A stretch of 64,000 nt of DNA from Straminergon stramineum (Eukaryota > Streptophyta > Bryopsida > Hypnales > Calliergonaceae). The notes under the pieces were generated by a model. It did not search any database. It saw only the letters and a program-made list of their open reading frames with translations, and was not told the origin of the DNA. The DNA lies in contig OY987271.1 of the NCBI GenBank assembly GCA_963920665.1, positions 13,643,350 to 13,707,349 of the forward strand, given 5' to 3'. A program made the position numbers and the translations under genes. Shown in pieces: positions 35,601 through 49,719 of this stretch; the first letter of the stretch is position 1; the number at the start of each line of letters is the position of its first letter.

Positions 35601-38600
35601 GCACAATCCAATCAGATTCCGTTGATATTCTCTCATCATTTGGCACAATGGTGAGAATCAGATGATAACCAAAAGGTAACCATCAAAATGAATAGTTTGG
35701 TCGTACTTTGCTTTGAGTGGAGAATCTGTTAGGACATTATTTAGTGCTTAACTTACCACCAGTGGAGGAAGGAGGAAACCTTAGAATGATGTGCCTTCAA
35801 GGAATCAAATGTACCCCCAAAAATTGAAATGGACATCACATGATCCAACATTTTGTGTGTAATTTGCGATTGATTTCTATCAGATTCCATTGACACTTTC
35901 TCAAAGGTTTGAGATCACGGTGAGAATCAGATGATAGCAAAAGGAAACAACAGGTAATTTTGAGTATTTCAATGTTTAAAGAATCTTTGCTCTTGGAGTT
36001 AGGAGTGGTGCCAACAAAATGAATCCAATCCAAAGGCGTACCTAAACTCATTCCAAAGACCCTAGTTAACTCCACTCTTACTATCAAGTGAAAATATATC
36101 TTCACCGTCAAGAAGAGGATTTCTTAAGGACATTAGCGGTTAATCACCACATAGAGTAATTAAAATGTCTATGAAGTTAAAGATCTTGTTTGCACTACTT
36201 CAGGATCAACTATGTGTCACTATCTAGAGTACATTTGAAACTTTCAAATGAAAACTATTAAAACATAGTAGCACAAATAGAATGACTTCTGAATTGTGGC
36301 ACAAGTAGGGTCTCCTCCATAACTTTCTGTCTTCCAAGGAATGAATGGAGCAAAGGAAAGGAAGAAGCTGACACGTTGCATTACACAAGACATTTCTTAT
36401 TTCTTATTGTTTTTTTTTGGAGGTGCAAATGAAAGGGATATGATCATTGATTTCCAAGTCATTTTGTTTGCAAGTTGCTCACCATTTGTTCCTGTCCCAG
36501 ACCGTCCTCCTCCTCCGATCCAGACGCACATGGGTGGACCTCCCAATTATCTTATCAGCAATGTTGACATTGGACACTCGGAGCAGGGAGGGAGGGGACG
36601 CAGCTCAGCAATCAGCTTCCCAAGGTCAAATAGTCAGCAATTTTATTGGAAGGGCTCATTATGATGTGGGGCACTCACTTTGTTCACATCTCGCGCTCTG
36701 CCCTGCCTGCCAACTTCTCCTTTTCATGAACACGACAGGCGCCCATATTATTCAAACTTCTTCGCCACTGATTTCTTCGCGCTCGCTCCGATCCGTCCAT
36801 GGACTTGTGATAGCCACAGCCTGTAAATTGTTTCACAAACGCAACTCAACTCGTCTGTGTCCCCAAGCATTAACTGTACAACGGACCCCAAAATTCTTCT
36901 TCTGCTGATCAAACAAAAAAAGGATGAAGAATACAATTATAAGTTCGTCTATCATTGCCCGTTGTTGTTTTTTCCTATACGCACACACGCAAGTCGAGAA
37001 CTGAATTGTCTGCCCTGCCCTGGCTGATTTTTTCCCATGTGCAGGGAGCTTCTCTTAATTGCTTTTTGTTTTCTGACACACAAGTGATCGATATGAAAGT
37101 TTCATTTCAAGAGGAAAATAATAAGATAAAAGACGAGGGGTGGGGGATGCACGGCCATGTGCAGCATGTTTCAGTCAGTGACCAACAAAGTGGGGCAAAC
37201 GAGCTTCGCTCTTGGAGAGAGTCGTACATTCATTACTACTAAGGTGTCAGAAAACACACACACACACAACCCCACCAACAATTCTACTGTACATGAGGCA
37301 AAGCTTTCGAAATGGCGTTGCGTCACTTGACCATTTGCATTTCAGTTTGCCTTCCTTTGTGTCAGATGAAAAAGAAAAACTTTGCCTCAAAAGTTTAAAC
37401 ATTGAATGCGCACAACAATTCATGTCTAGATATTAACTTCAATGCCACTCTTCTAGTTGAGGCACTTGAGTGTTTTCAACAAGAGGATGGCAATTCGTCT
37501 TTAGTTCTGAAGGATATTATGGTGGGGCAACTACGAAGAGTCATTCTAAGCTTTACTGACATCGCAAATTCAGTCTTCCAAAAAAGTTGCACCCTAAAAT
37601 CGCACCCTGCCTAAAATTGGCATCATCACTCTGTGTACATCTTCAAAATGCAATATGTATGTATGTTGAAGAAACGATTTTAGAACATGTACCAATTTTT
37701 TTTGGTAAATTCATAATTTTTTGCATATGGCATCCAAATGTTGTGCATTTTCTGGTGCACGGGAACCTCCTTTCACTTGCTAACAAGAAAATATAAAAAT
37801 TTGATAAGTTTAATAATGGTAACTAAGCACACTAGCAAAATGTGGCAGTTTGGGGGATATCCACTTAAAATGCCTAAAAGCATAAGCACTATTATGTACC
37901 ATCCATGGTTGCAACAATGTGGTGTGCCCAGGCTTCATAGAGTCCTTTACCATGTGCTCACAAAATGGAGAATTTTGAATAGGCTTGCTTTATCCTCTAG
38001 GTAGCAAATTTCAAGGCCCACACAACTTCACAACTCACCCAAGAAACTAATCTTTTTTCCCAAAACAAGTGTAATGTTGGATCAAATGGTCATGACAATT
38101 AAGTCATGGTTGGGAGAAAAATAAAAAAATAGAAATGTTGTTGAGGGTTGAAGGGGGCACTTGGTGAGTGAGGCTAGCAAACTTGTAGCTTGTCAACCAA
38201 AGGTTGATAGGAATGCTAGCAAAAGCCCTCAAAGCTAGATTCGGTGAGTTTGTTTGCGTAGGTAATGGTGTAGATGTTCTAAATTATTTTATAAGTTTTT
38301 TGGAGTGTGTTCTAAACTGAAGAAAATGCCAAAGATTTGATAACTTTTATAAAAAAGTTGAATTGTAAAGTTTGAAGGATCTTAAACTACATGTAGTCAC
38401 ATATTATGTATAATTTAAGAAAAAGAAAAGGCAACAATGTCATTGAGAGATTATAATGGTCAATCATGAGGAAGTGAAAAATTTGAGAGTGATTTGAAGT
38501 TTTTCAATCTTCTTTCTACAAGTCAAATATAAAATTATGGTCATGAAAGAATATGAGCCGGGCTAAAAGACATAAAATGCATTACTAGTACCAATTAACC

Positions 38601-41009
38601 TCATTTCAAAATCTATTCTACAATTTCTTTAAAGATCTCTAACTTAACACTTACAAGGAACCCCTTTCAAATAATCTTGAATAGAAAATCAATTTTTTTT
38701 TCTACAATCAGACTTTTAATGCTAAATTTAGACTTGAAAAAATTGTCTACTTAAAAATAATAGAAATATAAATTTGGTAATATGTTATTTAACTTCAAAG
38801 TTTTTCTACAACAAAATGTGGTGCATTCGGTATTTAAGGTTTGAAATAGTATCTATTCAATTTTTTTTAAATGAATGCATTTTTATTCAATATTTTCAAG
38901 TTATTTCTTTTGTTACAAAATTTGAAAGTTAGAATGGAGGTGCTTCAGAACCTTCTCTACCATAAAATATTTGCCTTAAAATTAAAATTCTATTCACGAA
39001 TGCATTAGATAATGCTTATGAGGCATGGGCAATTGTAGGACACTTCACCTTGTAGATATATGTGTACTTCCTAAATGTGCATAAATTCCATTGTAAATGT
39101 ATACACTTTGTACATGTTACTTTGTCCATTCCATAATATTTGTCTTGTTTTTGTATTAATGAAAGTATTGAAGATTTGGCAATAATTTTTTGTTGTATAT
39201 TATAATTGATGATTTTATACTAAATATGCATTGTGTCCACTCAAGTGCTAAACAAGTAGACATAGCTACAAATTGCAATCAAGAAAAGATCAAAAATTAG
39301 GAGGTTGCAATAGATACAAAGTGCTACAATAAAATAAAGATAAGATTTCTAGAGAAGTAAACTTTCTATTCAAGTAGCAAATACCTTGCCCTCTCTTTGT
39401 ATTTAGATCTGCACAAAAGCAACTTGGAAATTATATTATTCAATGAAAAGTTCAATGTTTGGCTTCTAGTCTCTGACCCATTCATCTTCAAATTGCTATA
39501 ATCTTGAAAATTCAATCCTTAAAACTTTTTCATTTATAAATTGGACAATAAACTAGACTTCTTGTGCTTCATTTCAGTAGGTGATGTGAAAATATAAAAA
39601 ATATTGTCTTCAACCCTAAAATTAGGTTTGAATCATATTGTTGAAGGGGACAAGAAATTAGGGATTGATAAAAAATACAAAAGGGATTAGTATTATGGGA
39701 CAAAAGAAGTAGTTGTGAAAATTCTACTACTTTCCATCATTAAACCATTTGCATTGACTCTTGTAGAAACTACACATAAAATACTACACCTAAAATCTAT
39801 CCCTTTCTAAAACCGACCCCACAAATTCTTGCCTAAAATGTTCCCCCACTGTTCAACAAGAATCTAAAATTGATTTTAGAAATATTCACAATCCTTTGAA
39901 AACTACAATGTCTACAATCCTTTGAAAACTCTTATTTTACTCATATGGAGTCCAAATAAATGTATTCTTAGAGAATCTAGAATCCCCTTTTGACTACCAA
40001 CAAGATCCCACAAAAACTTTTTCAATACAACAATGGAAATCATATTAAATTGTTTATTAATTCAATTTCAAGTGTAGTTACCTTACACATTAAAAATTAA
40101 CTACCTTTAGTCAAACAACATCCAAGGTTTGGAACAAAAGTCAACAAGCATGGAGACCTTGTACTAATTTATTGTACAATACATGGTTGTCCTATATAGT
40201 GTGGTGGTGTATTTGAGCACATAGTCACATATGTGCTTAATATACCACCTAAAGTTGAGTTTCAAAATATATTAAAAGGGGAGATAAGTCACATGATTGT
40301 CAAATTTATATTGTTAGGGCGACTTCATCCTATGGCACTAGGTCAAGAGTGAGTCAATTTTAGCCAATCATATTTTAAAAACCCAAGATTTCAGCCTCTC
40401 AACCCTTCTGGTTCTAAAAATTCTTCAATACTAATCATATGTTAGAATCTCTCATTTTAAATATTTTATATTGGAATCCTCATTTCAACTAATAATATGG
40501 AATTAGAACTTTGTCCATGCATCCATGCTTGTATTTGTATGGGTACATATCTACACCATATTTGTGTTTATATCTTTTAGGGACGAATCATTTTTCTTCA
40601 TTTCTCCTTGACATTTAGAACCCAATGGGTGCTGGCAATTTTGGTTGCATAGTGAATAGTATAGTGCATTTGTTTTCCATTAAGAGCATGGTATAACAAT
40701 AAAATAGATGTCATGAGGAATGCCTTGATATTTCTTTTTCCTAACAATGGATTATATTCACCATGTCATACATAATTTTTAAAGTTGAAATGAATGACCT
40801 ATCATCATAACCATTAAAACATCATTGATTGGATGAGTATATACGTATTTTTTCACTATTTTATAGACATTTTAGAAGTCAATCATTGGACACTTGTTTG
40901 TCCTTAGCACTATCATGGATTTGATATCATAAGTCGGGTGTTCAAGATGCATAAAAATCTCTAAACATGATAACATTGTAGTAATGTAGTCTTGCATGTA
41001 ATTGTGCCA
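32642..41009. other. MYB 3' flank and long AT-rich spacer
   Basis: Just after the stop codon the sequence is probably 3' untranslated. Two small duplications occur: a tandem pair at 35171-35282 (TGCACTGATTTATGG twice) and a dispersed pair at 35608-35680 and 35877-35950 (ATCAGATTCC...GGTGAGAATCAGATGATA). A (GA)n run lies near 34,725. Region 36,340-38,000 has many short ORFs but none with a domain I recognise. From 38,000 it is strongly AT-rich with nothing identified. Confidence 0.4.
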
Positions 41010-43043
41010 TTAACTCCTAGAGGCTTTTGACTATGTTTTCACCAAAAATACTCCCAAACTAAAATTTCTAGTACAAGTACCAAATTTTAGAAGAAAAAAC
41101 ATTTTTGGACACATGTAACCACAGGATCTTGTAGTATGCTAGTTTGAAAAGATGTGGAAAAAATTTCAGAAATTTCCATTGTGTAGATTGCAAGATAATA
41201 GCATTTGAGTTTGCAATCCACTAACCAAATTAAATCAAGTTGGTGCACTTGGGGGGCAAGGGCTAATGTATAATAAGACTTCCAACCACTTTAGTGTCAT
41301 TCGCCTTTTCTAATATAACATCCTCTCCAGAATCCAATCCAATCTAGAAGACAAATCTAGAAGACAAACTAAATTAGTTTATAGTACATCCCCTTCATTA
41401 TCTATAATTGTTATATTCTATTGGACAATTGTACAATCACTACAATACACAAAGTCCCTTCGTGCATACAAGCTATATGAAAATGCTTGATTTACACTAG
41501 TTTTGCTCTAAAATTTGGATGTATGCAATACAATTTGTACATAAATACACATCTTTTACCACAACTAATTTATGAACTTTATAAATAATTTCCAGACAAT
41601 TCCCACCTCATACTTTGAGTACAATTCTCATTTAAAAAATAAGGGAAAATGTGATTTTTAAAACCTTGAAAAAGTAATCTGAAGTTTGAATGTGAGATCT
41701 ATATTAAATAAAAAAAAATCCTAAAATAGTATGAATATAAAAATACAATCTTTATAGTTCTCCTAACCTACATTAAATTTTTGAAAATAATCTCAATTTC
41801 TATCAATGAAATCTCTAGATTTATTATGCATGATGCATTGTGACAAAACACTATTTGGGTATAAACTTCTTAATTTTGAGTACTTGGAGACTTTTAAATT
41901 TTTTCGGGTGGTCATGTAGATTGGTGGCCTTTGTCTCTTGAAAATTGTCCTCCCCCTCATATTCAATGGGTAATTACTATAGGCATTTTACAAATTCACC
42001 AAACACAACCTCGTGCCAAAAATATCCTATATATTGTAGTTTGCGAACCCCCTTTTAAGATATATGAATTTGAATACAAATGTGAAAAAAAGAATTCATT
42101 AAAAGTATAAGTATTGTTCTAAAATCATCATTCTAATTCATTGCAATTTACATTTTAACCCCTAATGGACCAAATTACATTGTTTGGCAACATGGTGAAT
42201 TGGGGCAGCTCACTACAAAAGGATTTTTTTTAATTTAAAAAAAAAATTCACACATAACTTTTGACTACATGGTTAAAAAGTTATTGTATGGTATGTAATT
42301 TTTCTTGCTTAGCAAACAACTTGGGCAACTCAAATTTTTTTGGAAAAATCACTTTTTTCATAAACAAAAATTTGAAATTGGTTTTCTAGATTTAAATAAA
42401 CATGAAAAGCTTTGAATCCTTCGATTTTGATTAATGAGATGAAAGTTATGAGAAGTTTTAGTTTGCAGGCAACTATGGATTCTATACTCTAAAACAAACT
42501 TTGAAGTCCTTTATTTAACTCCATTTTTAATATTTTTTTGAAAAAAATGAAATCATAGGATGTAGATTGTGTACTACAAACTACGACTGTTGGGATTGGC
42601 ATTTTTCAATTCCATTACCATACTCTTAATAATTTTGTATTTTGAATCATTCTCTACTTCTTTCTACATACTATTTTTTCCTATATGTTGTACAATTCCA
42701 ATTTCCAAATGATCTAAATTTTTTCAAGCATGTAGCCAATTTGCCTTCAAGAATGAATTTAAAGTAGCACTACCATTTTGGACATTCTTTTCATACAAAT
42801 GTGACCCTGTGAAGTGTAGCTGCTCAGTTTTTTGTAGGGCCAAAAAAAAGATGTTTGTCAACTCAAATACTATCATCTTGCAATCTACAGGGCAGAAATT
42901 TCTGAGTTTTTTTCCACATCTTTTAAACTAGCATACTACAAGATCCTATGGGTGCATGTGTCCAAAAATTTGATACTTGTTTTAGAAATGGTAGTTTTGG
43001 AGCTTTTTTGGTGAAAACATAGTCAAAAACCTTTAGGGATTAA
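41010..43043. mobile_element. Fold-back element with long inverted arms and TTAA ends
   Basis: The arms at 41010-41223 and about 42830-43043 are inverted copies over roughly 215 bp. Shared blocks include TTTTGACTATGTTTTCACC, TTTTTGGACACATG, GGATCTTGTAGTATGCTAGT and GTAGATTGCAAGAT. The outer ends are TTAACTCCTAGAGG and, inverted, TTAATCCCTAAAGG. This is the same style of end as the nested element at 17927. The interior includes sequence homologous to that element, starting near 42153 in opposite orientation. No gene. Confidence 0.7.
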
Positions 43044-45204
43044 GGTTGATACTCTCTTGAATAATGCACTATATGGGCAATCTTTTAGGACAAGCAAATT
43101 CGTAATCAATATTGTAGATTCTAAAGTAGAACAAGACAAATGATGAGCGCTTTTAGAAAACTCCTAAGTTTCCCAATAAGCAATTTCAAAATTGATTATG
43201 AAGCATTCTTGTTCATTTGCTCTTCATGTTTAGATTCTAAAGTGGTCTTTCTTTGGATCTTGTCTACTTCTTCCCACTATCAAAGGCATCTTTTAGTAAT
43301 GTCTAGGTTGACTTCGATTCCTCAAGTTACCAAAGTATTTGAGTATCTTGTTTATATGTTACTATTATGTATATTTTGATGTTTGTACATGATGAATATT
43401 TCATTAGCATATTGTTGATTTTCTTTGCAAAGCAATTTCTCATGTAGTTTTCTTTCAATGTTAAGTGACCAATATTTTGTTTATATTTCCAAAACTTCTT
43501 TTGGAATTGTTCAAGGACCAAAAATCTTTCACCAAACACTAAAAAATAAAATCTATAGTTATATGTCTTGATCTACTCTAAAGTCAAAATCTTGTGGGCT
43601 CATGCTTATAGGCTCACCTACTACTCTATTAGCAACCTTGAGGTCTCCCTTGGTACACATAAGCCTTTGGTTGATGAATTATATATTGTACAAGTTCTAA
43701 TTCTAATTTGCAATAAGAAAACGTATCCATACACTACTAGAGAACTTGATGTTCGAGACCACAATCAATACTACAAATGTATATTGAAAATTTTTGTTGA
43801 TTCATACAGCTTAATTTGGACAATAGATAATTCAAATTTATTAATTCATGTTAGCATTACTTCTCTTATACATTGCCACAACATATTTTGAAATTTGATG
43901 TAGACAATGATGTTACAAAGTATAGTGTCTCTAGCTTGTAAAGAATTTTATAATGTACTATAGTCAATGATTTTCAAATGTACAATGATGATAATTATAT
44001 AAAATACAATTGACAAAACAAACTTGAAATTTACAAGTTGAGGGATTTTGAAAATGTAAAGATTGTAAAATGTACCACCATGAGTTGGTATGTTTATAAT
44101 CATATAAATATTTGTTCATTTGAAGAATTCTAAATCTATAGAATATTTCTATTATAACAAGTAAGAATTCCAATTCTATAAATAAATCTAAATCTATAAT
44201 TTATTAAAATCCTTTTTAAATTTGTGAAGCCTTGAATCTCTAAATCTCTAAATACATATAATTCTAAATCTATGAAGTCCTAAGATCCTTTCCAAATCTT
44301 GAAATTCTTAGCTACGAAAACTCAAACAATGCTAAGCAATAAAAGTAAGCCAAGAAAATGGAAAATGCCAAGAAAAAGAATACTTTGATGTTTCGTTTTT
44401 AGAAAATAGTAAAAGAATTTTTTAAAATGAAATAAAAATTGGCCATTTATTCTAACTTAAAGGTGCTTCTTCTCAACTAGTTGCATCTTTTGGAAAAAGT
44501 GTATTTCTTGCAATCATCTACATTATAAACTTTTATTATTCTAAACAGATTTATTAAATTAGACTAATGACCTTTAGGTTAGAATTAGTTTAGCTTATTT
44601 TTGGATTACTCTTTAAAAGTTCTATATTAATAAAACAGAGGTTCTACTTTGCAACCATAGGGTGCATTTTGAGGCACCATGACTAAAATGGTGAAATGGA
44701 GCTAAGATGAAAATGTTGGAATGAAGATGAGACAAAAATGGTAAAATGAAGTTAAGATGAAAATAATGGAACATCAAAGTCATATGACTAAAATGAACCC
44801 CATAGTGTCTTTTCAATTGAAGGAATTTAAAAGATTTTGAGGGAACCAATGAGAACTTTTTGAATTCAATTAATTTTTGAAATAAAGGCCAAAAGAATTT
44901 GGAATTTTAAAATTAAAAATATGAGAGTACAAATGGTTTATTTTATAAGCATTGATTTGGGATCTACAAGAAAATTTAGGGTCATTTAAATTGAGGGAGT
45001 TGAAAAGTCATAAGAAAGGACCAATGAAAAACTTTGGGATTGAATTAATTTCCAAAACATAGGCCATAAAAAATTGGATTGGAATTTGGATTTGAAAAAA
45101 TACAAGAGTTCAAAGAGTCTACTTTGCATTTGTAGGTTCAGGATCTTTAGGATTTCTATATTGACAAATATACAATTAAATGTTGGCTATTGGTCCATAT
45201 ACAC
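43044..45204. other. AT-rich spacer with partial element copy
   Basis: Positions 44330-44520 resemble part of the 5-bp-duplication element (compare 17490-17600), and TTTCTTGCAATCAT near 44505 looks like its terminus. The partner end was not found, so this is probably a fragment. The rest is AT-rich without recognisable genes. It ends in the CTCCAAAG duplication of the giant hAT element. Confidence 0.4.
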
Positions 45205-45212
45205 CTCCAAAG

Positions 45213-45231
45213 CAGGGTTGTTCTGTCGAAC
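45213..45231 (+). repeat. Giant hAT left terminal inverted repeat
   Basis: CAGGGTTGTTCTGTCGAAC directly after CTCCAAAG. Further GTCGA/GACGA motifs follow over the next 100 bp (GTGTCGAGTTGTTCGTC near 45249) and have counterparts near the right end. Confidence 0.88.
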
Positions 45232-45422
45232 GTGTTTTCGGGTTTGGGTGTCGAGTTGTTCGTCTGATGTCGCATGTCATATAAGACGAGTGTCGCATAT
45301 ACGAGACAAATTTGACGAGCGCGAAATTAGGGTTTAGGATTTTCGAGTAGGGCAGCCAAAATTTTTATCTTACGTGGCGGGTTGTCAACAGTGACATGGA
45401 AAGCTTTGACCACGTCACCATA

Positions 45423-45575
45423 GGCGACTGCGGGTGGGGCGTGTGCGGGTAAGGTGGGGCGACTGCGAGTACCAGAATGAGGGCGACTGCGGGTCCAAAA
45501 TCCAGGGCGACTACGGGTCCAACTCAGGGCGACTGAGGGTGTAAAGGCGACCGCGGGTGTAAGGAAAAGGGCGAT
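45423..45575 (+). repeat. GCGAC minisatellite array 1 (left subterminal)
   Basis: About seven diverged units of the form GGGCGACTGCGGGT with spacers of varied length. Orientation is plus. It lies about 210 bp inside the left terminus and near the 3' end of the transposase gene. Confidence 0.85.
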
Positions 45576-45582
45576 CTTGGCT

Positions 45583-45816
45583 TTATCCCATACGCAAGGA
45601 ATTTCTTTTGTTCCATGGATGATAAGAACTTCTAATATACGACATAAATGCAATTGTCCATCTTTGAAAATTGGGTCCCAATTCCCAAAAGAGAGATCTT
45701 ACTGAGTCCTCATACCGGAAATGAGTATTTTTGTGAGGGGAAAGGCAAGTACATCACATCACAGAGTTCCATTGGAGATGATTTTCATACTCACTAGTCC
45801 ATCCGTTAAAGGTTAA
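45583..45816 (-). mobile_element. Degenerate TTAA MITE inside the giant element
   Basis: The minus strand follows the order of the 230-bp TTAA family; the right end is AAAGGTTAA and the left end is decayed (TTTATCCC). Length of about 234 bp matches the family. Either it inserted after the giant element arrived or it travelled with it. Confidence 0.5.
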
Positions 45817-46441
45817 GAGCAACCTTGTGTGCCGTTGCAATTGCAAACATGGATATAACAACCATTTCAATCTTGCTCATGATTTAGGATCCTTCAGTTT
45901 CCATGTGCCATTGCATTCTCCTAAGCCTTAAATTAAGTATTTCACATTCTGTGGTCATTCACTCATTCATAGGAGCCTCCGAGTTCTACATGTTTTTATT
46001 ACATATGGTTGGGAATTTCTAATTCAAATTTTCTACTCCTATTGAAGTGTAGAAGCCAATATCGCAATTGGATATAATAATTACACCAAAAATAGATACA
46101 AAAACAAGAAAAAAGTAAGGATAATTAGTATTACTGTATTTATAAGTTGTACACACTAATAGAGTAGTGACCCAATCTTATAAATGAACTTCTACTTCAA
46201 TTGTACTTCCATGAACTTTGTTAAGATCTCCACGTCTATACTTGTAGAAGTCCACACTAAAGACATTGAACAAAACTTTGTAATTCTAACACTATCATGC
46301 TTTCATACTAAAGTAGATACTACACAAAACTCATCTATAGGCTATTTGCCTATGAACTTAAGCTAGAAAACTTCAACACACCAAAATTATGCAAAAGCAT
46401 TACATTACCACTTCACTACCTCTAAATCTATATTTATAAAG
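45817..46441. other. Non-coding stretch downstream of the transposase
   Basis: AT-rich, no gene or repeat recognised. It would hold the 3' untranslated region and polyadenylation signals of the minus-strand transposase gene. Confidence 0.4.
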
Positions 46442-49400
46442 TTACGGTGAAAATGTGTAATCACTAGGCACCTCATCAGCGTCAGGGTCAGAATCATCAT
46501 CCGACTCCTCCCCCCTATCATTATCATCACGGTTATCATTCTCGTCATCCTCCCTTTGTACTCGTTCATTTTGCACTTCATGTTCTACCTCTGAGTTCAC
46601 GTTCCGCACTTCAGTATCCACGACGCCATCGCCACTAGTTTGCACCAATCGTTTAGTCAACCTCAATGCATCTCTTGTTCCATCAAGGTTGGATGCAGGA
46701 TGTCGTCCGCCTCTACTAGATTGCCCGATGTTTCGATTCGAATTGGCTTCACCCATGATGAATCTTTGGACAACATGGTTCTGTCGTTTGGGATTTCTTT
46801 GTAGCCTCTCTTGCGTCTTCCTCAATCGCTTTTTCTGTCCTCTTGTGCCTTCACGCATGAGCAAGGATGATTCTCCAGGGCCAGAAATAGAGGAGGGTTG
46901 AGTGGGTTGCGGAGCTGAAGCATGGCCTTCATTATCAACTGTCCTAAGAGGACTATTATGCAAGGGCGGCCTAGTCGCACGGGTTGGTATAGACCTAGTC
47001 GCCCTAGCATTGTTTGCATTTCCTCCTCCACTTAAGGGCACCGTACGATTCCGGTTCATAACAGCTTGCAAGGGCAAGTCTGAATCATATTCCATATTTT
47101 CTGTTCTTAAGGGGCTTCGTAATGGAGAAAGTGGAACGCTTGTAAGCACAACATCTTCGACGTGTGTTGGCGGTGTTGCCTCCTCTTGCCTTTCATTTAC
47201 CTCAGCAACTCGAGCAGCACTTCGTAGGTTCATTACCCTTGTAGAACCTTGATCTACGACATTTGGAGATCTTGCTTCCTTAGCTCTTATGGGCATTGGA
47301 CTATGTATGCCTTCATTGGGGTTGTCGGGACTACTTGCTCGAGTTGGTGATGAATTTATTGGAGGAGGTACATTCCTATCCCTAGCAGAGACGTAGGGTT
47401 GCGGGGGCCTTCGCGGTGCACGTTGAATCTCCTCCTCCTCAGAGTAGTACGTATTATTCTCAGCTGTAAATGTATTTCCATAGTTGTGTCTCCGTGGAGG
47501 ACTCTTTTCACTACGAATCAGTCCTGTCCAAATATTTCCACGTAGACGCTCTTCTACCAGCCTAATGTTCTCATTAGCTCGAGCCCTTCTAACTGGGTCG
47601 CCATCCCTTGATGATCCTGTACCTAATGGCTCCTCATTCTCTTCCGAGGTATTTCCATCCATAAGGTACTTTTTGTAGAACACTGTAGGATTGCGTCCAC
47701 GTTTCTCACGTTCAAGTTTACTATTGGTGTAGATATACACCAATGCTTCTGCCTTGGATGTGGTTAGGCGATTTCGCACTTTATTGTGCACAAACGAATA
47801 CATGCTCCAATTCCTTTCACATGATGATGCTGAGCACGTCAAAGATAGAACTCTCATTGCAATTTTTGGGAGAACATTAGCACCCACAAGATTCCACCAT
47901 TGATGAGGCATTAGTTTACATTGTGTAATATCAGGAGCCTCTTCTAAGGGGTCAAAAGGACCTGTCTTCTCTTCGAACTGCGTGAGCTCCTGCAATGCCT
48001 CCATATATGATAATCCCAATGACTCGTTCATTTTTCGAAGCACCCGATTTAAGGCTCTTTTGGCCACACCGTCGTTACGAAGGGTTCCTACTTCAATCAA
48101 GAAAGGATTTAAGAGTGCCCCTGCATAGTGTAGGTCTGTGAGCATCAATTTCCAACGAGCCTCGAATTGCGTCTCAAACTTCGTTGCAGTTTCATCATTT
48201 AGAAAAAAAGGTTCGTTTCTCAAGCTCCACACGTGCTCTTGAAGAGTCTTCATAACCAACCAAGCCTTAGGCATTGTCGGGGCTTTCCCATCAAACACTC
48301 AGAGAGCAATAATGACGGGCTTCACCATGTGCAAAAAATTCTCACACTCCACCCAAAAAGATTCCGCATGAATGTCATTCCGCACTATACGGGCTCACGC
48401 ACTCAATACATCTCCATTTTGGCGACGTTCCAAACTAGCCTCAAATTGCACATATGTCTCATCCATTATCACTCGCATCAATGCTGACTTGCACTCCACC
48501 ACACGTGATATCATGAGGAAGTTCACTGCAAAGCGTGTTTGAGAAGGCATTCGCAATGCCTTGTCCGGAGAGTACTTTCGGAAGAGAGCCAATGTGGAAT
48601 GGTACCTCTTGATGTATTTTACTATCTGCGTACAACGTCATACTATTCTCGTCACCTTGACATCCTTTGCCCAGTCTTCCAAAAGCAAGTCCAAAATGTG
48701 TGCTGCACATCCTTGGGTATACATGTGAGGATATTTCTCTTATAATGCCTTCAAAGTCCCCGTCATGACAGCAGCATTGTCCGTACACAGTTGGACAATG
48801 TTTTGGGGGCCAACCTCTTCTATGTATTGCGCCATCATATTGGTTGTATACACAATGTCCTTCTTCTCCCCCGTGGTGTCCACCGATCCAAGAAACACAT
48901 CCCCCGTAGGACACACGAGCATTAAATTTAGTAATGGACGGCTATTAGTATCAGACCAACCATCCGAACAAATAGTCGCTCCATAAACTTCGATAGAGTG
49001 CTTTGTCCGCTTAGTGACCATTTTAGAAACACTTTCTTTCTTTGGCTCTATCATTCTTGTACGCAAAGCATTGTATGAGGGCAGTGGTATCGTAGTCCTG
49101 ATGCCGCTGTCTCTTTCACTACTTTCACAAAGGCAGGATGGCGTGCAACATTGAACGCGATGCTAGCCTCATAAAAAAAGGAAGCCCACATGGTATCTAA
49201 CTTTGCTCTCGTGCTACTTTGTAATGCCTCATCCATGCTAGTTTGCCTAGAAATGGAAGGGTTATTCCTCCTTCTCAAAATTGTTTAAGGAGTGGAATCT
49301 CCTGAATCTGTAATAGGGAGCATTGGTTCATTCGTAGCACTAGGCTCCTCTGACCTCTCCCTATCCCCCTCCAACATAGGCTCAACCACAGTCTCATCTA

Positions 49401-49719
49401 CAACATCAAATTCTGGAACCTCCTCATGCATTTGTTCAAAGCTCATTTCCTTTGGAACAACCCTACCACAAGTCCTGAACTTTTGCAATACTGCCCATGG
49501 GATTTTCTTACATTGCTCCGATGCAGTCCTGCCGCCAAATCCAAAGTGACAAAATGCCCGCTTTCGTACAAATACAGAGGTCCACCCACAGAAAACACAT
49601 GTTCGTGTGTTTCCCGCAAATTGACGGTCAATGTCTACAACCAACCAAGGGTCCCACTCCTTCGTGGCTCTCCTTGTATCGTTAACGGTAGTCCTCCTCC
49701 CCTCACCCCGACTAGCCAT
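46442..49719 (-). pseudogene. hAT transposase, disrupted
   Basis: Would encode the DDE enzyme that excises and inserts the element. Start ATG at 49719 (an in-frame GTG lies 12 bases upstream). Order: BED-type zinc finger (49510-49599: CVFC, then H and C before KKIP); a DUF659-like core; catalytic Asp in SDGWSD (48962-48964), Asp in CTDNAA (48779-48781) and Glu in SCERNWS (47816-47818); hAT dimerisation region (about 47714-47911, ending KVRNRLTTSKAEALVYIY). After this comes a tail of about 420 residues, low in complexity, Arg/Pro/Ser-rich and then strongly acidic, much longer than usual. Breaks: in-frame stops at 49285-49287, 48740-48742, 48395-48397 and 48299-48301, and a one-base frameshift near 49,105. 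Between these the frame is well kept, so decay is recent or the stops are assembly errors. An array lies upstream at 49,970. Confidence 0.9.
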
